Below the pieces are notes generated by a model. The model searched no databases. It saw only the letters and a program-made list of their open reading frames with translations, and had not been told where the DNA came from. A stretch of DNA of 64,000 nt from VXMF01 sp965206775 (GTDB taxonomy: Bacteria; Acidobacteriota; Terriglobia; Bryobacterales; UBA6623), in contig CBDBKU010000001.1 in the NCBI GenBank assembly GCA_965206775.1, positions 496,001-560,000 of the forward strand. The letters are read 5' to 3'. Numbering within the stretch: the first letter of the stretch is position 1; the number at the start of each line of letters is the position of its first letter. This document shows, piece by piece, positions 1-9,600 of this stretch. The position numbers and the translations under genes are program-made.

Positions 1-1
1 T

Positions 2-1945
2 GGATGTGGAGCGGCTCAGGCGGATCGTCCGAATATCGTTTGGATTTCGCTCGAAGATATCACGCCCATGATGGGCGCCTACGGAGACGAGTACGCTCGC
101 ACACCGGTTCTTGACAGCCTTGCCGCGGAGGGTATCCGCTACAACAAGGCCTACGCGGTATCCCCAGTGTGCTCTCCGTCACGGTCGAGCGTGATTACAG
201 GGATGTATCCGAATTCGCTGGGAAGCATGCATCACCGGAGCAATACAACACGGCCGGAGTTTTCCAATATGCTCCCAAACCTTCTGCGCGAAGCCGGCTA
301 TTACACAAGCAACAACAGCAAGAGAGACTACAACATGGGAGGCGATGACTGGCACGAGAGCAGCGGTACAGCCCATTGGCGAAATCGATCTAACAAAGAC
401 CAGCCGTTCTTTGCGGTCTTCAATCTCACAGAGTGCCACTCGAGTATCACAAAGATTCCGGAAGACGAAATCGTCGAGCAGCGATTGTCTCGACTCAAGC
501 CAGATGACTTTCATGACCCGGAAAAGGCTCCCATTCCTCCTTATCACCCCGACGTGCCGCAGTTTCGCAGGGCCTGGGCGCGCTACTACGATGCGGTCAC
601 ACAGGTCGACTATCGAGCCGGTGATCTGATTGAGCAGCTCAAGGAAGATGACCTCTGGGAGGACACGATTGTCGTTGTCTGGTCCGATCACGGCGTGGGC
701 ATGCCCCGGGGCAAGCATACGGCCTGGGAACAGGGCCTCCACGTGCCGCTGATCGCACGTTTCCCGAAAAAGTACCAACACCTCGCGCCCGCCGACCCGG
801 GCTCGGCGATTGATGGGCTGGTGACATTGATGGATCTCGGCCCTTCCGCGCTGCTTTTGGCGGGCGTTGATCCGCCCGATCACATGGATGGCAGGCCGCT
901 ATTTTCCCAGGGCAAAGGCGATGTTGACTATAGGGACTACGTGTTCGCCACGCGTGACCGGCTCGATACCCGGTCTGAGATGGTACGGACTGTGCGCGAC
1001 CAACGATATCGCTACCAGCGAAATTTCCACCCACACCTTCCATTCAAACCATATGAGGACTTTGAGTTTGGTGCGGTAGTGGTTCAGGAGTGGGTCGAGC
1101 TGGCGCGCCAGGGGAAACTCACTGGCTCCCAGGAGATGCTCGCTATGCGGTTCAAGCCGCTCGAGGAACTCTACGACTCGGAGAACGATCCCCATATGGT
1201 TACGAACGTGGCCGCCAATCCGGAATACGCGGACGTTCTCGAACGAATGCGGGGCCAGCTCCACGATTGGATGCTGGAAACGCGTGACCTCGGCCTACTC
1301 GACGAGACGGAAATGCTTGAGCGCGCAAGAGGAACAGCGTCGCTATGGGATCTTGGACGCTCGCTGGAAAACTACGAGCGGATTCTCGAGACCGCAAACC
1401 TGCAGATTCAGGGACAGGGGGCGATTCCCGAATTGATTGCCCGGGCCAAGGATCCCGACTCGGCAGTCCGCTTCTGGGCGGTACTCGGCCTGGCCGTAGC
1501 TTGGCAATCCGGTGGACCGGGAACTGTTTCGAGCGCGCAGCCTCCTTTGGAGGCGGCCTTGCGGGATGAGTCAGTCAGCGTGCGCATCACTGCGGCCGAA
1601 GGCCTGTTCAACCTTGGACGCTACGAGAAAGGCCTACCGGTCTTGATCGAAGCGTTGAATGATCCCAGTGTCGATGCTCAGATCCGGGCCGGCTGCGTCC
1701 TCGACTCGCAGCCACCGGAAGCAAACGAGAAGCTACAGCCCGCCATCGAACCCCTGCAACGGACTGTGGAAAGTTTTGAACAACAAATGCGGTTCGGGTC
1801 AATCAACAACCCGTTCAAGCGAGCCCTCAAGGCCATCAGCGGTGAAGAGATTTACTACCGCTGGGGCCCAGGCGCCTCGGGATCACCCATGGGCCAACCG
1901 AAGGCTGGTGGGGGCGACGAAGCCCGGCACGGGAGTAATCGATGA
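2..1945 (+). CDS. Lipoprotein sulfatase with C-terminal HEAT repeats (5' end outside window)
   Basis: Predicted exported type I sulfatase that hydrolyses sulfate esters of a polysaccharide. The frame is open from base 2, and the first residues read GCGAAQADRPNIVWISLED, so the first in-window ATG (68) is internal. The true start and signal peptide lie upstream, and the Gly-Cys suggests a lipobox. The formylglycine signature C-S-P-S-R is encoded at 170-184, followed by SSVITGMYP, as in family S1 sulfatases. The metal-binding D-H pair appears in WSDHGVG near 685. After the sulfatase fold, roughly the last 170 residues look like HEAT repeats (AVRFWAVLGLA, VRITAAEGLF). The stop overlaps the next start as ATGA, so the genes are probably translationally coupled. 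The substrate cannot be read from sequence. Confidence 0.9.
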   Translation, partial: GCGAAQADRPNIVWISLEDITPMMGAYGDEYARTPVLDSLAAEGIRYNKAYAVSPVCSPSRSSVITGMYPNSLGSMHHRSNTTRPEFSNMLPNLLREAGYYTSNNSKRDYNMGGDDWHESSGTAHWRNRSNKDQPFFAVFNLTECHSSITKIPEDEIVEQRLSRLKPDDFHDPEKAPIPPYHPDVPQFRRAWARYYDAVTQVDYRAGDLIEQLKEDDLWEDTIVVVWSDHGVGMPRGKHTAWEQGLHVPLIARFPKKYQHLAPADPGSAIDGLVTLMDLGPSALLLAGVDPPDHMDGRPLFSQGKGDVDYRDYVFATRDRLDTRSEMVRTVRDQRYRYQRNFHPHLPFKPYEDFEFGAVVVQEWVELARQGKLTGSQEMLAMRFKPLEELYDSENDPHMVTNVAANPEYADVLERMRGQLHDWMLETRDLGLLDETEMLERARGTASLWDLGRSLENYERILETANLQIQGQGAIPELIARAKDPDSAVRFWAVLGLAVAWQSGGPGTVSSAQPPLEAALRDESVSVRITAAEGLFNLGRYEKGLPVLIEALNDPSVDAQIRAGCVLDSQPPEANEKLQPAIEPLQRTVESFEQQMRFGSINNPFKRALKAISGEEIYYRWGPGASGSPMGQPKAGGGDEARHGSNR

Positions 1946-3492
1946 GCGGGGCATTTGTAAGCTTCATCCGCGGAGCCGTCGTCGGGCTGGCGTTCGGAGG
2001 AGTGCTGCTGGCACCGGCGTGTGGGCGCAAGGCGGGCTCCGACAAACCCAATATCGTGCTGATCCTCGCCGACGACCTGGGGTACGGCGACCTTAGCTCT
2101 TATGGCGCCACGAAGTTCCGGACTCCAAACATCGACAGCCTCGCCACACAGGGGGTGCTCTTTACCGACGCTCACACGGAAGCCTCGACATGCACGCCGA
2201 CGCGATACGGACTGATGACCGGCCGCTATAGCTGGCGGACCTGGTTGAAGTACAGCGCCCTGAGCACCAGCGCGCCGCTGCTGGTCGAGGAGGATCGGAT
2301 GACGGTGGCCTCTCTGCTCAAGTCCGCGAGTTACTCGACTTCGATTGTGGGCAAGTGGCACCTTGGCTTCGGACGTGAAGAGGGGTTTGAAGACGATCGA
2401 GGCGACACGCCGCCCAACTACTGGGAGACCCGTGGAAGCGGTCCCAACTGGAACGGCGAACTCAAGCCCGGCCCGTTGGAGGTCGGCTTCGACTACTCCT
2501 ACGTGATTCCCGTGGCCAACAGTTTTCCGCCGTATGTCTTCGTTGAGAATCACCGCGTGGCCGGCCTCCGCAAGGACAGTCCCATCGGAACGCTGGAATC
2601 GAAGAACTTCGGCAATATGGAGGGCGGCGAGGGAGCGCGCTGGAAAGACGACGAACTCATTGACAAGTTTGCCGGCAAACTCTTGTCACAACTGGAAAGT
2701 CTCGCGAAAGAGCAGCAGCCGTTCTTCTTGTACTACGCGCCGACTCAGCCGCACATTGGTTCGCAACCGCAGCCCAACCGTTGGTTGCCGAATGCCCGTT
2801 TCAAAGGGACGAGCCAGGCCGGACCGTACGGAGACGTAATTCAAGAATTGGACTGGTCGGTTGGCGAAGTTCTCAGTGCGTTGGACCGTCTGGGGCTTAG
2901 TGACAACACCCTGGTGATCTTCTCGAGCGACAACGGAGGAGGCGCCACGCACAATTTCAACGGTCACCGGCCGAACGGCCCCATCCTGCGTGGCGGCAAG
3001 GGCGACCTCGTGGAAGGCGGACACCGCGTGCCCTTCCTCGCGCGATGGCCGGGCAAGATCAAGCCGGGCACACGCTCAGCGGAAACGATCTCATTGACCG
3101 ACATGCTGGCGACTTTTGCGGCGATCGTTGGCGAGGAGTTGCCGCCTGGTTCCGGGCCGGACAGCTACAACATCTTGCCTGCTCTACTCGGTCTGAAACT
3201 GCCGGATCCCAGTCGCCCCATGGTGATGTTGAGCGGCGGGATTGGGGCGCTCTCGATCCGCTCAGGAAAATGGAAGCTCATCGCCGGGCAAGGGGATTGC
3301 GGTTATGCGCATTTCCGCAGCGGGAAGCCAATGCCGGAACCCAACCCCGGAGATCCCCCGGCGCAACTGTACAACTTGGAGGAGGACCTCGGGGAGAGCA
3401 ACAACCTCTACGATCAACACCCGGAGATCGTGCGGCACCTGCAGGACCTTTTGCAACAGATCAAGGACGACGGACGCAGCGGGCCCGTGTGA
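1942..3492 (+). CDS. Arylsulfatase, lipoprotein, family S1
   Basis: A 516-aa predicted sulfatase. The N-terminus has a hydrophobic stretch ending in LLAPAC (Cys27), a good lipobox, so it is probably anchored in the periplasm or outer membrane. PNIVLILADDLGYGD supplies the first metal-binding Asp pair. Cys84 in C-T-P-T-R is the residue converted to formylglycine, and GKWHLG and SSDNGG are further active-site motifs. It overlaps the previous gene by 4 bases, and the GH42 gene follows after 43 bases, which fits one operon for a sulfated glycan. No formylglycine-generating enzyme is visible in the window, so maturation must be encoded elsewhere. Confidence 0.93.
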   Translation: MSGAFVSFIRGAVVGLAFGGVLLAPACGRKAGSDKPNIVLILADDLGYGDLSSYGATKFRTPNIDSLATQGVLFTDAHTEASTCTPTRYGLMTGRYSWRTWLKYSALSTSAPLLVEEDRMTVASLLKSASYSTSIVGKWHLGFGREEGFEDDRGDTPPNYWETRGSGPNWNGELKPGPLEVGFDYSYVIPVANSFPPYVFVENHRVAGLRKDSPIGTLESKNFGNMEGGEGARWKDDELIDKFAGKLLSQLESLAKEQQPFFLYYAPTQPHIGSQPQPNRWLPNARFKGTSQAGPYGDVIQELDWSVGEVLSALDRLGLSDNTLVIFSSDNGGGATHNFNGHRPNGPILRGGKGDLVEGGHRVPFLARWPGKIKPGTRSAETISLTDMLATFAAIVGEELPPGSGPDSYNILPALLGLKLPDPSRPMVMLSGGIGALSIRSGKWKLIAGQGDCGYAHFRSGKPMPEPNPGDPPAQLYNLEEDLGESNNLYDQHPEIVRHLQDLLQQIKDDGRSGPV

Positions 3493-3535
3493 GCGGGTTT
3501 TCTGGCAAGAAGAGGATCAATCAGCGAGGCTACAC

Positions 3536-5584
3536 ATGAAACGATTTGCAGCGTCTTGGTTGACAGCGATCTTGCTCCTATGCGCGCCGGCGCAGTCTCT
3601 GGCAGAGATTTGGATCGGCGTTCACTACGAGTATCCTTTCGGCGGCATGATGGCGGACCGACCAGAATGGATTCCCAAGGGCGAAGCGGACTGGCGTCGT
3701 GACCTGGAGATGATCAAGGACACCGGTTTCAACTTGATCCGCATTCGCGTCGGACTGGATTCCGACATAGATGACATTGCGACGCTGCTCGACATCTGCC
3801 AAGAACTCGACATCAAAGTGGAGTTCGGCAGCGCCATGTTCTACGTGTCCAACGAGTTTGTCACGAAATACCCCGACTCGAAGATGGTCATGGCGGACGG
3901 CGAAAAGATCCCAGAGGACGAGCTGGACTACCGCTGGCCCCGAGCGTGTATTCACCATCCCGAGTTTCGCCGTCAGCGAGACGAGTTCTTCGATCAGTGC
4001 GCGCAGCGATTCAAGGATCATCCCGCCGTCATCGCTTGGGACGTTCACAATGAACCGTCTTTTCGCGACTGCCGTTGTGACCACACGCTAGCTGTCTTTC
4101 GCCGCTCCGTCGAGAAGGAATTCGATGGTGTCGAGCGGTACAACCGCCAGTTCGGCACATCGTTCGCGGCCCTGAATGATGTGGCGCCGCCCACCGCGCG
4201 TTCCGAGAACGTAGAGGCACACCGTCACTGGCGGGCGTTTCTCACCGCGGAGCTCAATCGATATCTCAACGAGCTGCGAGACATTGTCCGGAAACATGTG
4301 CCAAAACTGCCAATTACGTATAACCCGACCAATGTGTTTGGTATTAGCCAATCATCGCAGGACTGGTGGAACCTCCAAAGCTACGACCTGATGTCTGCCA
4401 GCCACTACGCTGCTTCGGGGGAAGACACGCAGGGTAAGTCCGTCCAATTGGCGATGATGAAGGCCCTCGGGCCGGAAAAAGATTGGTGGATCGCCGAATT
4501 CCAAGGCGGCCCGTTCATCCTGGGTGACCGCGACACACTCTACAACGGCAAGCAGATGGTGCTGGAACTGAATGCTGCCCTGGCCCACAGCATGAAAGGC
4601 GTCATCTACTATCGCTGGGACCCGCTACTGAACGGTCCGGAGCCCTGGATCAACGCCGTTGTCGGCGTGGACAATTACGATACCGAAAGGCGTCTGACAT
4701 TGAAAAAGGGCATCGCCGAGCTACGGGAGTATCGAGATGTCCTCGAGCGAGGGAGGAGCCTCGCTCCCAGCGTCGGCATCTATCTTCGAAGGGATCACGC
4801 CGTTCACAGCAGCGAAATGGGTCACGACCTCCTACAAGCAATGTACGGAAATTATTCGATGCTCAGCGCACTGGGATATGAAACCGCCGTCGTGTTGGAT
4901 GAGTTCGACCCTGCCAACTGCCCCTATGACGCGATGATCTTCCCGTACACGCACATCGACACTGAGCTGGCCGCGGCCATCCGGCAGTACGCCAGATCCG
5001 GCAAACAAGCCATTGTCGAGATGCCGGTGGAAGATGTCGAAGCCGCCAAGTCGCTTGGCGAGCAGTTCGGAGTGCAGGTCGTCGGCCACGAAAAGCCGAT
5101 CTACTGGTTCAATGGCTGGGACCTGCGGGGCACGGGTGAGGAGCCCGGAGCTGAGGAGGGCCGCTACGCCGGATTTGGCGCGCACGAGCGGCTTCTGCTG
5201 GATGCCGCAGGGCAGAAGGTCTTGTTCACTTACGGCCTAGACGGCAAGCCCGCCGTTATTGCTCCCGAGGGATTCGGCGGCAACGTACTGCTCTTCGGGT
5301 TTCCCCTGGGCAGGACGCATGCCACGATGCTGCACGAAGAGCTAAGAAATTTCGTGGGGGAATTCATCGGAGAGAAAGTTCAGCCGGATATCGTCCTCAA
5401 GGGCGTCCCCGACGAATATCGTTCGATGGTCGAGACACGGGTGATCGAGACCGATAACGAGGCGCTGCTGTTTGTCATCAACCGTGGCTTGTATGACTAT
5501 GACCTGGAAGTTGCTGTGAAGGGCTACAGGCCAATCAAAACGAAAGTCGGGATGTACAGCGTCACCAAGGAGCGGCTGAACTGA
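3536..5584 (+). CDS. GH42-type beta-galactosidase, secreted
   Basis: A 682-aa predicted family 42 glycoside hydrolase. The frame is open further upstream, but I chose ATG 3536 because it is preceded by GAGG seven bases away and opens a clean signal peptide (FAASWLTAILLLCAPAQSLA). The acid/base Glu173 lies in WDVHNEPSF and the nucleophile Glu321 in WWIAEFQGG, both in the expected GH-A clan contexts. A trimerisation-like domain follows (YDAMIFPYTHIDTELAAAI), with a short beta-rich tail. Its place between sulfatases suggests that it removes galactose-type residues after desulfation. The last ~90 bases are duplicated downstream at 7256. Confidence 0.88.
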   Translation: MKRFAASWLTAILLLCAPAQSLAEIWIGVHYEYPFGGMMADRPEWIPKGEADWRRDLEMIKDTGFNLIRIRVGLDSDIDDIATLLDICQELDIKVEFGSAMFYVSNEFVTKYPDSKMVMADGEKIPEDELDYRWPRACIHHPEFRRQRDEFFDQCAQRFKDHPAVIAWDVHNEPSFRDCRCDHTLAVFRRSVEKEFDGVERYNRQFGTSFAALNDVAPPTARSENVEAHRHWRAFLTAELNRYLNELRDIVRKHVPKLPITYNPTNVFGISQSSQDWWNLQSYDLMSASHYAASGEDTQGKSVQLAMMKALGPEKDWWIAEFQGGPFILGDRDTLYNGKQMVLELNAALAHSMKGVIYYRWDPLLNGPEPWINAVVGVDNYDTERRLTLKKGIAELREYRDVLERGRSLAPSVGIYLRRDHAVHSSEMGHDLLQAMYGNYSMLSALGYETAVVLDEFDPANCPYDAMIFPYTHIDTELAAAIRQYARSGKQAIVEMPVEDVEAAKSLGEQFGVQVVGHEKPIYWFNGWDLRGTGEEPGAEEGRYAGFGAHERLLLDAAGQKVLFTYGLDGKPAVIAPEGFGGNVLLFGFPLGRTHATMLHEELRNFVGEFIGEKVQPDIVLKGVPDEYRSMVETRVIETDNEALLFVINRGLYDYDLEVAVKGYRPIKTKVGMYSVTKERLN

Positions 5585-5588
5585 TACT

Positions 5589-7223
5589 GTGCAGGCGGGC
5601 GCAACCACCGTGTCCAAGAGTTCCTCACGATCTCTAGAACGCGTCTTGGTGGCGCTCTTGTTCACCATCACCGCATGTGGAGTGGATCGGACGGACCCTG
5701 CTTCATCCCACGCCGCGCGGAACTCCGCGCTGGCAAGCAAGCCCAACATCATCGTTTTCCTGGTCGATGACATGGGGCTGATGGACACCTCGGTTCCAAT
5801 GCTGACCGATGAAGCCGGCGAACCTCAGCGCCACCCGCTCAACGACTGGTATCGCACGCCGAATATGGAACGGCTTGCCGCGATGGGAACTCGGTTCAGC
5901 AACTTCTACTCGCACAGCGTCTGCTCGCCGACACGCATCTCGATCATGATTGGGCAGAACGCGGCCCGCCACCGAACTACCGACTACATCAATCCCTGGC
6001 AGGACAATCGGACCTTGGACAACAAGGCATACCCCTTAGCGGTGTCTCAGCAGGGTGCGTCGGAGTGGAATTGGGCGGGGCTGAAGAAGCGTGATCTGAC
6101 CCTGCCAAGGCAGTTGAAAGAAGTCGGATACGCGACCATCCATGTCGGGAAAGCGCATTTTGCTCCCTTCGATCACGAAGGAGCCGACCCACTGAATCTC
6201 GGCTTTGACGTGAATCTCGCGGGCTCCGCCATCGGAGCGCCGGGTTCCTATCATGGCCGGGCGGGCTACGGGAAAGCCTCCACCAATCCGCTGGCGCGTC
6301 CGGTGCCCGGCCTCGACAAGTACCACGGCACGGACACCTTTCTGACCGAAGCCCTGACTCTGGAAGCCAAGAGCGAAGTAGATAAGGCACTGGCTGCGGA
6401 GCAACCGTTTTTCCTCCATATGTCTCACTACGCGGTGCACTCGCCCTTTAACTCCGATGCTCGATTTGCGGCGCGTTACCGAGACCGAGGCAAGAGTGAG
6501 CCAGCCCAGAACTACGCCACCCTGATTGAAGGCATCGACAAATCACTGGGAGACCTGATGGATCACCTTGAAGAACAGGGCACCGCGGTGAACACGCTGA
6601 TCATTTTCCTTGGAGACAACGGAGGCGATGCCCCGCTGGCGGGCACGGATGACATTTCTTCGAGCGCGCCCCTTCGAGGCCGGAAGGGCAGCAAGTGGGA
6701 AGGCGGTGTGCGCGTTCCTTTCATCGCCGCCTGGGGCAAGTCCGACGCGAACAACCGGTGGCAGAAGAAGCTACCGATCTCCGCCGGCGGCATTCGCCAA
6801 GAGATCGGAGTCTGTTACGACCTGTTCCCGACCATTCTGGATCTGGTCGACGCGCCGGTCCCCGCAGACCACCCGGTTGATGGTCAGAATCTCAAGCGAC
6901 TGCTGATTGGGCAACCGGATCCACAACGCAGGAGCGAATTCCTGAACCACTATCCTCATCCGCGTCGCGGAGAGAGCCATTTCTTCACCACTTGGCGCAA
7001 GGGCGACTGGAAGGTGCGCTACGCATATCTAGCCGAAGGTGACAAGCGGTACGCGCTCTACGACTTGGCGAAGGATCCGAGCGAGTCACGGAACCTCGCC
7101 GCGGAAAACCCCGAACAGCTAACGAGCATGATGCAGGGCATGGTCCAGGAGCTGGAATCCATTGAGGCGGTGTATCCGCTGCATGTTGGGCGCCCGTTGG
7201 AACCAGTCATCCCACAGCAGTAG
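5589..7223 (+). CDS. Lipoprotein sulfatase, family S1
   Basis: A 544-aa predicted sulfatase. It starts with GTG four bases after the GH42 stop; a second GTG at 5610 is possible and gives the same signal peptide. The leader VLVALLFTITAC (Cys30) is a lipobox. PNIIVFLVDDMG gives the first metal-binding Asp pair, Cys112 in C-S-P-T-R is the formylglycine site, and GKAHF and LGDNGGDAP are later active-site motifs. The insert with HRTTDYINPW is typical of long bacterial S1 subfamilies. It is translationally close to its neighbours and on the same strand, so it probably belongs to the operon. Specificity cannot be assigned from sequence alone. Confidence 0.92.
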   Translation: MQAGATTVSKSSSRSLERVLVALLFTITACGVDRTDPASSHAARNSALASKPNIIVFLVDDMGLMDTSVPMLTDEAGEPQRHPLNDWYRTPNMERLAAMGTRFSNFYSHSVCSPTRISIMIGQNAARHRTTDYINPWQDNRTLDNKAYPLAVSQQGASEWNWAGLKKRDLTLPRQLKEVGYATIHVGKAHFAPFDHEGADPLNLGFDVNLAGSAIGAPGSYHGRAGYGKASTNPLARPVPGLDKYHGTDTFLTEALTLEAKSEVDKALAAEQPFFLHMSHYAVHSPFNSDARFAARYRDRGKSEPAQNYATLIEGIDKSLGDLMDHLEEQGTAVNTLIIFLGDNGGDAPLAGTDDISSSAPLRGRKGSKWEGGVRVPFIAAWGKSDANNRWQKKLPISAGGIRQEIGVCYDLFPTILDLVDAPVPADHPVDGQNLKRLLIGQPDPQRRSEFLNHYPHPRRGESHFFTTWRKGDWKVRYAYLAEGDKRYALYDLAKDPSESRNLAAENPEQLTSMMQGMVQELESIEAVYPLHVGRPLEPVIPQQ

Positions 7224-7255
7224 AAGCCATGACTCATTTCGCAAAACGACAACGG

Positions 7256-7345
7256 CCCTATGACCTGGAAGTCGCTGTGAAGGGCTACCAGCCAATCAAG
7301 CCAAGAGTTGGAATGTACAGCGTGACCAAGCAGCAGCTGAACTGA
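7256..7345 (+). pseudogene. Relic of a second GH42 gene: its last 28 codons
   Basis: Between two sulfatase genes lies a copy of the end of the GH42 gene. It reads YDLEVAVKGYQPIKPRVGMY followed by SVTKQQLN and a stop, against YDLEVAVKGYRPIKTKVGMY and SVTKERLN at the end of the intact gene. The nucleotide match is high over ~88 bases and stops abruptly on the left. The four-base gap between the stop and the following GTG start is also the same in both places. This implies an ancestral tandem duplication of a GH42-sulfatase unit, followed by deletion of nearly all of the second GH42 gene. Confidence 0.88.
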
Positions 7346-7349
7346 TCCA

Positions 7350-8822
7350 GTGAACACCAGTCTTTGCAGGACCTCCCGTACCGTCTGCGCAAGTGGGTTA
7401 GTCGCGCGGTTCTTTCTGCTGCTGTCCCTGCTGGCTTGCTCCTGCTCCTCTCCGTCGACCGGGCCTTCGGCTGCGGATCCCGGACGCCCTCCGAACATCG
7501 TCCTGATCCTCGCGGATGACCTGGGCTATGCGGATGTCGGTTTCCAGGGACTCAAGGATTTCGCGACGCCCAGCATTGACCGCTTGGCGGCGTCCGGTAT
7601 CCGCTTCCCCAACGCCTACGTCAGCCACCCCTATTGCAGTCCCTCGCGAGCCGGGCTGCTCACCGGCCGCTACCAGCATCGCTTCGGCCATGTGCACAAT
7701 CCCAAGTTCGGCGAGGGCGAAGGCCTGCCGTTGGCGGAAACGCTCTTGCCCGAAGTCCTTTCCCGGGCGGGCTACGTCAGCGGGATCGTGGGAAAATGGC
7801 ACTTGGGTGAGGCGCCGGAGTTCCACCCCATGGAACGGGGCTTCGACGAATTCTTCGGTCTCCTTGGCGGCGGCCATGACTACTTCCGCTCTGCTGGCGA
7901 AGACGCCCGGGAGTACCTGATTCCGCTCGACGCGAATGGGACGAAGGTCCCCGTGGAGGGCTACCTCACAGACCAGCTCACGGGTGCTGCGCTCGATTTC
8001 ATCCGTCGGAATGCAGCAAATCCGCTCTTCCTGTACCTTGCCTACAACGCGCCGCACGCGCCCTTGCAGGCGCCCCCCGAGACACTTGCGCGCGTGGATT
8101 CGATCCCGGACGAGCGCAGGCGCACCTACGCCGCGATGGTCACTGCATTGGATGACGGCGTCGGGGAGGTCTTGTCCTTGGTGGACGAACTTGGCCTGAC
8201 GGACAGCACCTTGGTGATCTTCCTGAGCGACAACGGAGGTATGCCGCCTGTGAATGCAGCGGACAACGCCCCCCTTCGGTCAACGAAGGGGACGGTCTAC
8301 GAAGGCGGTGTCCGCGTGCCGTTCGTACTCACGTGGCCGGGCCGTCTTGCGGCAGGGATCGAATACGGACCACTAGTGAGTTCTCTGGACATCTTCCCCA
8401 CGGCAGTGTCTGTCGCCGGCGTCGAGCCGCCCGCGGGGTTGGATGGCGTAGATCTGATGCCCTTCCTGGCCGGCGCGGACAGCGGGGCGCCCCACGCCCA
8501 GCTGTTCTGGTATTCGGACGAGGGTGACCAGCTGGCAACCCGCACCGCCGAGCGAAAGCTCGTTCGAGTGCTGAAGCGCGAGCCCGAACTCTATGCCATC
8601 GCGGCGGACATTTCCGAGGCCAACGACATCAGCGGAGACGACAGCGCCCAGACAGGGGAACTCGAAAGGACGGTGGATTCCTGGCATGCGGCGCATCCCC
8701 CGCCCGCCTGGCCCGGGATGACAGCAGGGCGGCCAGTCCATCCGAATTTCGCCAGAGCCCTCGGGGCGACTACGGCCGAGATCGAGGCATGGGTAGCCGC
8801 AAGGCCCGTGAACAGCGAATGA
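7350..8822 (+). CDS. Lipoprotein sulfatase, family S1
   Basis: A 490-aa predicted sulfatase. The GTG start at 7350 follows the GH42 relic by four bases. The hydrophobic leader FFLLLSLLAC (Cys30) is a lipobox. PNIVLILADDLGYAD holds the first Asp pair, Cys96 in C-S-P-S-R is the formylglycine site, and GKWHLG, LSDNGG and KGTVYEGG complete the active-site signatures. It is shorter than the preceding sulfatase and lacks its inserts, so the two are probably different subfamilies and not recent copies. It is the last gene of the sulfatase run; IS debris begins about 100 bases later. Confidence 0.93.
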   Translation: MNTSLCRTSRTVCASGLVARFFLLLSLLACSCSSPSTGPSAADPGRPPNIVLILADDLGYADVGFQGLKDFATPSIDRLAASGIRFPNAYVSHPYCSPSRAGLLTGRYQHRFGHVHNPKFGEGEGLPLAETLLPEVLSRAGYVSGIVGKWHLGEAPEFHPMERGFDEFFGLLGGGHDYFRSAGEDAREYLIPLDANGTKVPVEGYLTDQLTGAALDFIRRNAANPLFLYLAYNAPHAPLQAPPETLARVDSIPDERRRTYAAMVTALDDGVGEVLSLVDELGLTDSTLVIFLSDNGGMPPVNAADNAPLRSTKGTVYEGGVRVPFVLTWPGRLAAGIEYGPLVSSLDIFPTAVSVAGVEPPAGLDGVDLMPFLAGADSGAPHAQLFWYSDEGDQLATRTAERKLVRVLKREPELYAIAADISEANDISGDDSAQTGELERTVDSWHAAHPPPAWPGMTAGRPVHPNFARALGATTAEIEAWVAARPVNSE

Positions 8823-8940
8823 AGCCTACCAGGAAAACAGGGCTCGGTCAGGCGTGACGGCACGGACGACCGGTCGCCAGATTTCGCCACCACGAACTTC
8901 TCAAGGTACTGTCAAGCTGGCGTCCGAGGGGGACAATAGA

Positions 8941-9473
8941 TCGGCAGAATCTCTGTATCGAGGCCGCCGCTTTTCACCCGAGATCACCCGTCACGCCGTG
9001 TGGCTCTATCATCGGTTCACCCTCAGCTTCCGGGATGTCGAGGACCTGCTCGCCGAGCGCGGCGTCATCGTGTCCTACGAGGCGATTAGATTGTGGTGTC
9101 GCAAATTCGGTCCCGCGTTTGCTCGGAACCTGCGCCGGCGGCATGGTCAGGTTGGCGATGCCTTGCATGTGGATGAGGTCTTCATCACGATCCGCGGGGA
9201 ATGCCGCTATCTCTGGAGGGCGGTGGACCAGGACCGCGACGTCCTGGATCTTCCGGTCACGCGCCGCCGGGACGCAAGGGCAGCCAAGCGTTTTCTCGCG
9301 CGGTCCATGCGGCCATGCACAACTCATTCAGGCTCGCACGCCATCGTCTCAAAGCGATCCATCATCGACTCCTTCGGGAGCATGCATTCACCACTTGGAA
9401 GACCGCGACGGGTTTTCGCCGAGCGAAGATCCACGCACCGATATTCGGATCAGAACCGCTTCGGCGAAATTGA
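8941..9473 (+). pseudogene. IS6-family transposase with internal deletion
   Basis: The first part reads YRGRRFSPEITRHAVWLYHR and DALHVDEVFITI, clear IS6-family sequence with a helix-turn-helix and the first catalytic Asp (HVDE). Homology runs to AKRF near 9295. It then jumps into another frame giving VHAAMHNSFRLARHRLKAIH and TTWKTATGF, which is the family's C-terminus. The middle of the DDE domain, with the second Asp and the Glu, is missing. IS6 proteins carry an RF-L motif on both sides of that segment, so deletion by short-repeat recombination is plausible. The element is dead. Confidence 0.8.
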
Positions 9474-9600
9474 CTTGTTGACTATGCCCGGCCACTTGTC
9501 CCAGGCCGGCCACCGCCAGTTACGCCTGCATTTCAGGAACTTGAGAATTCCGCAGAGAGACTCTCTCACCTGAGACGAAGAAACGGTCCTCGCTCCGGAA

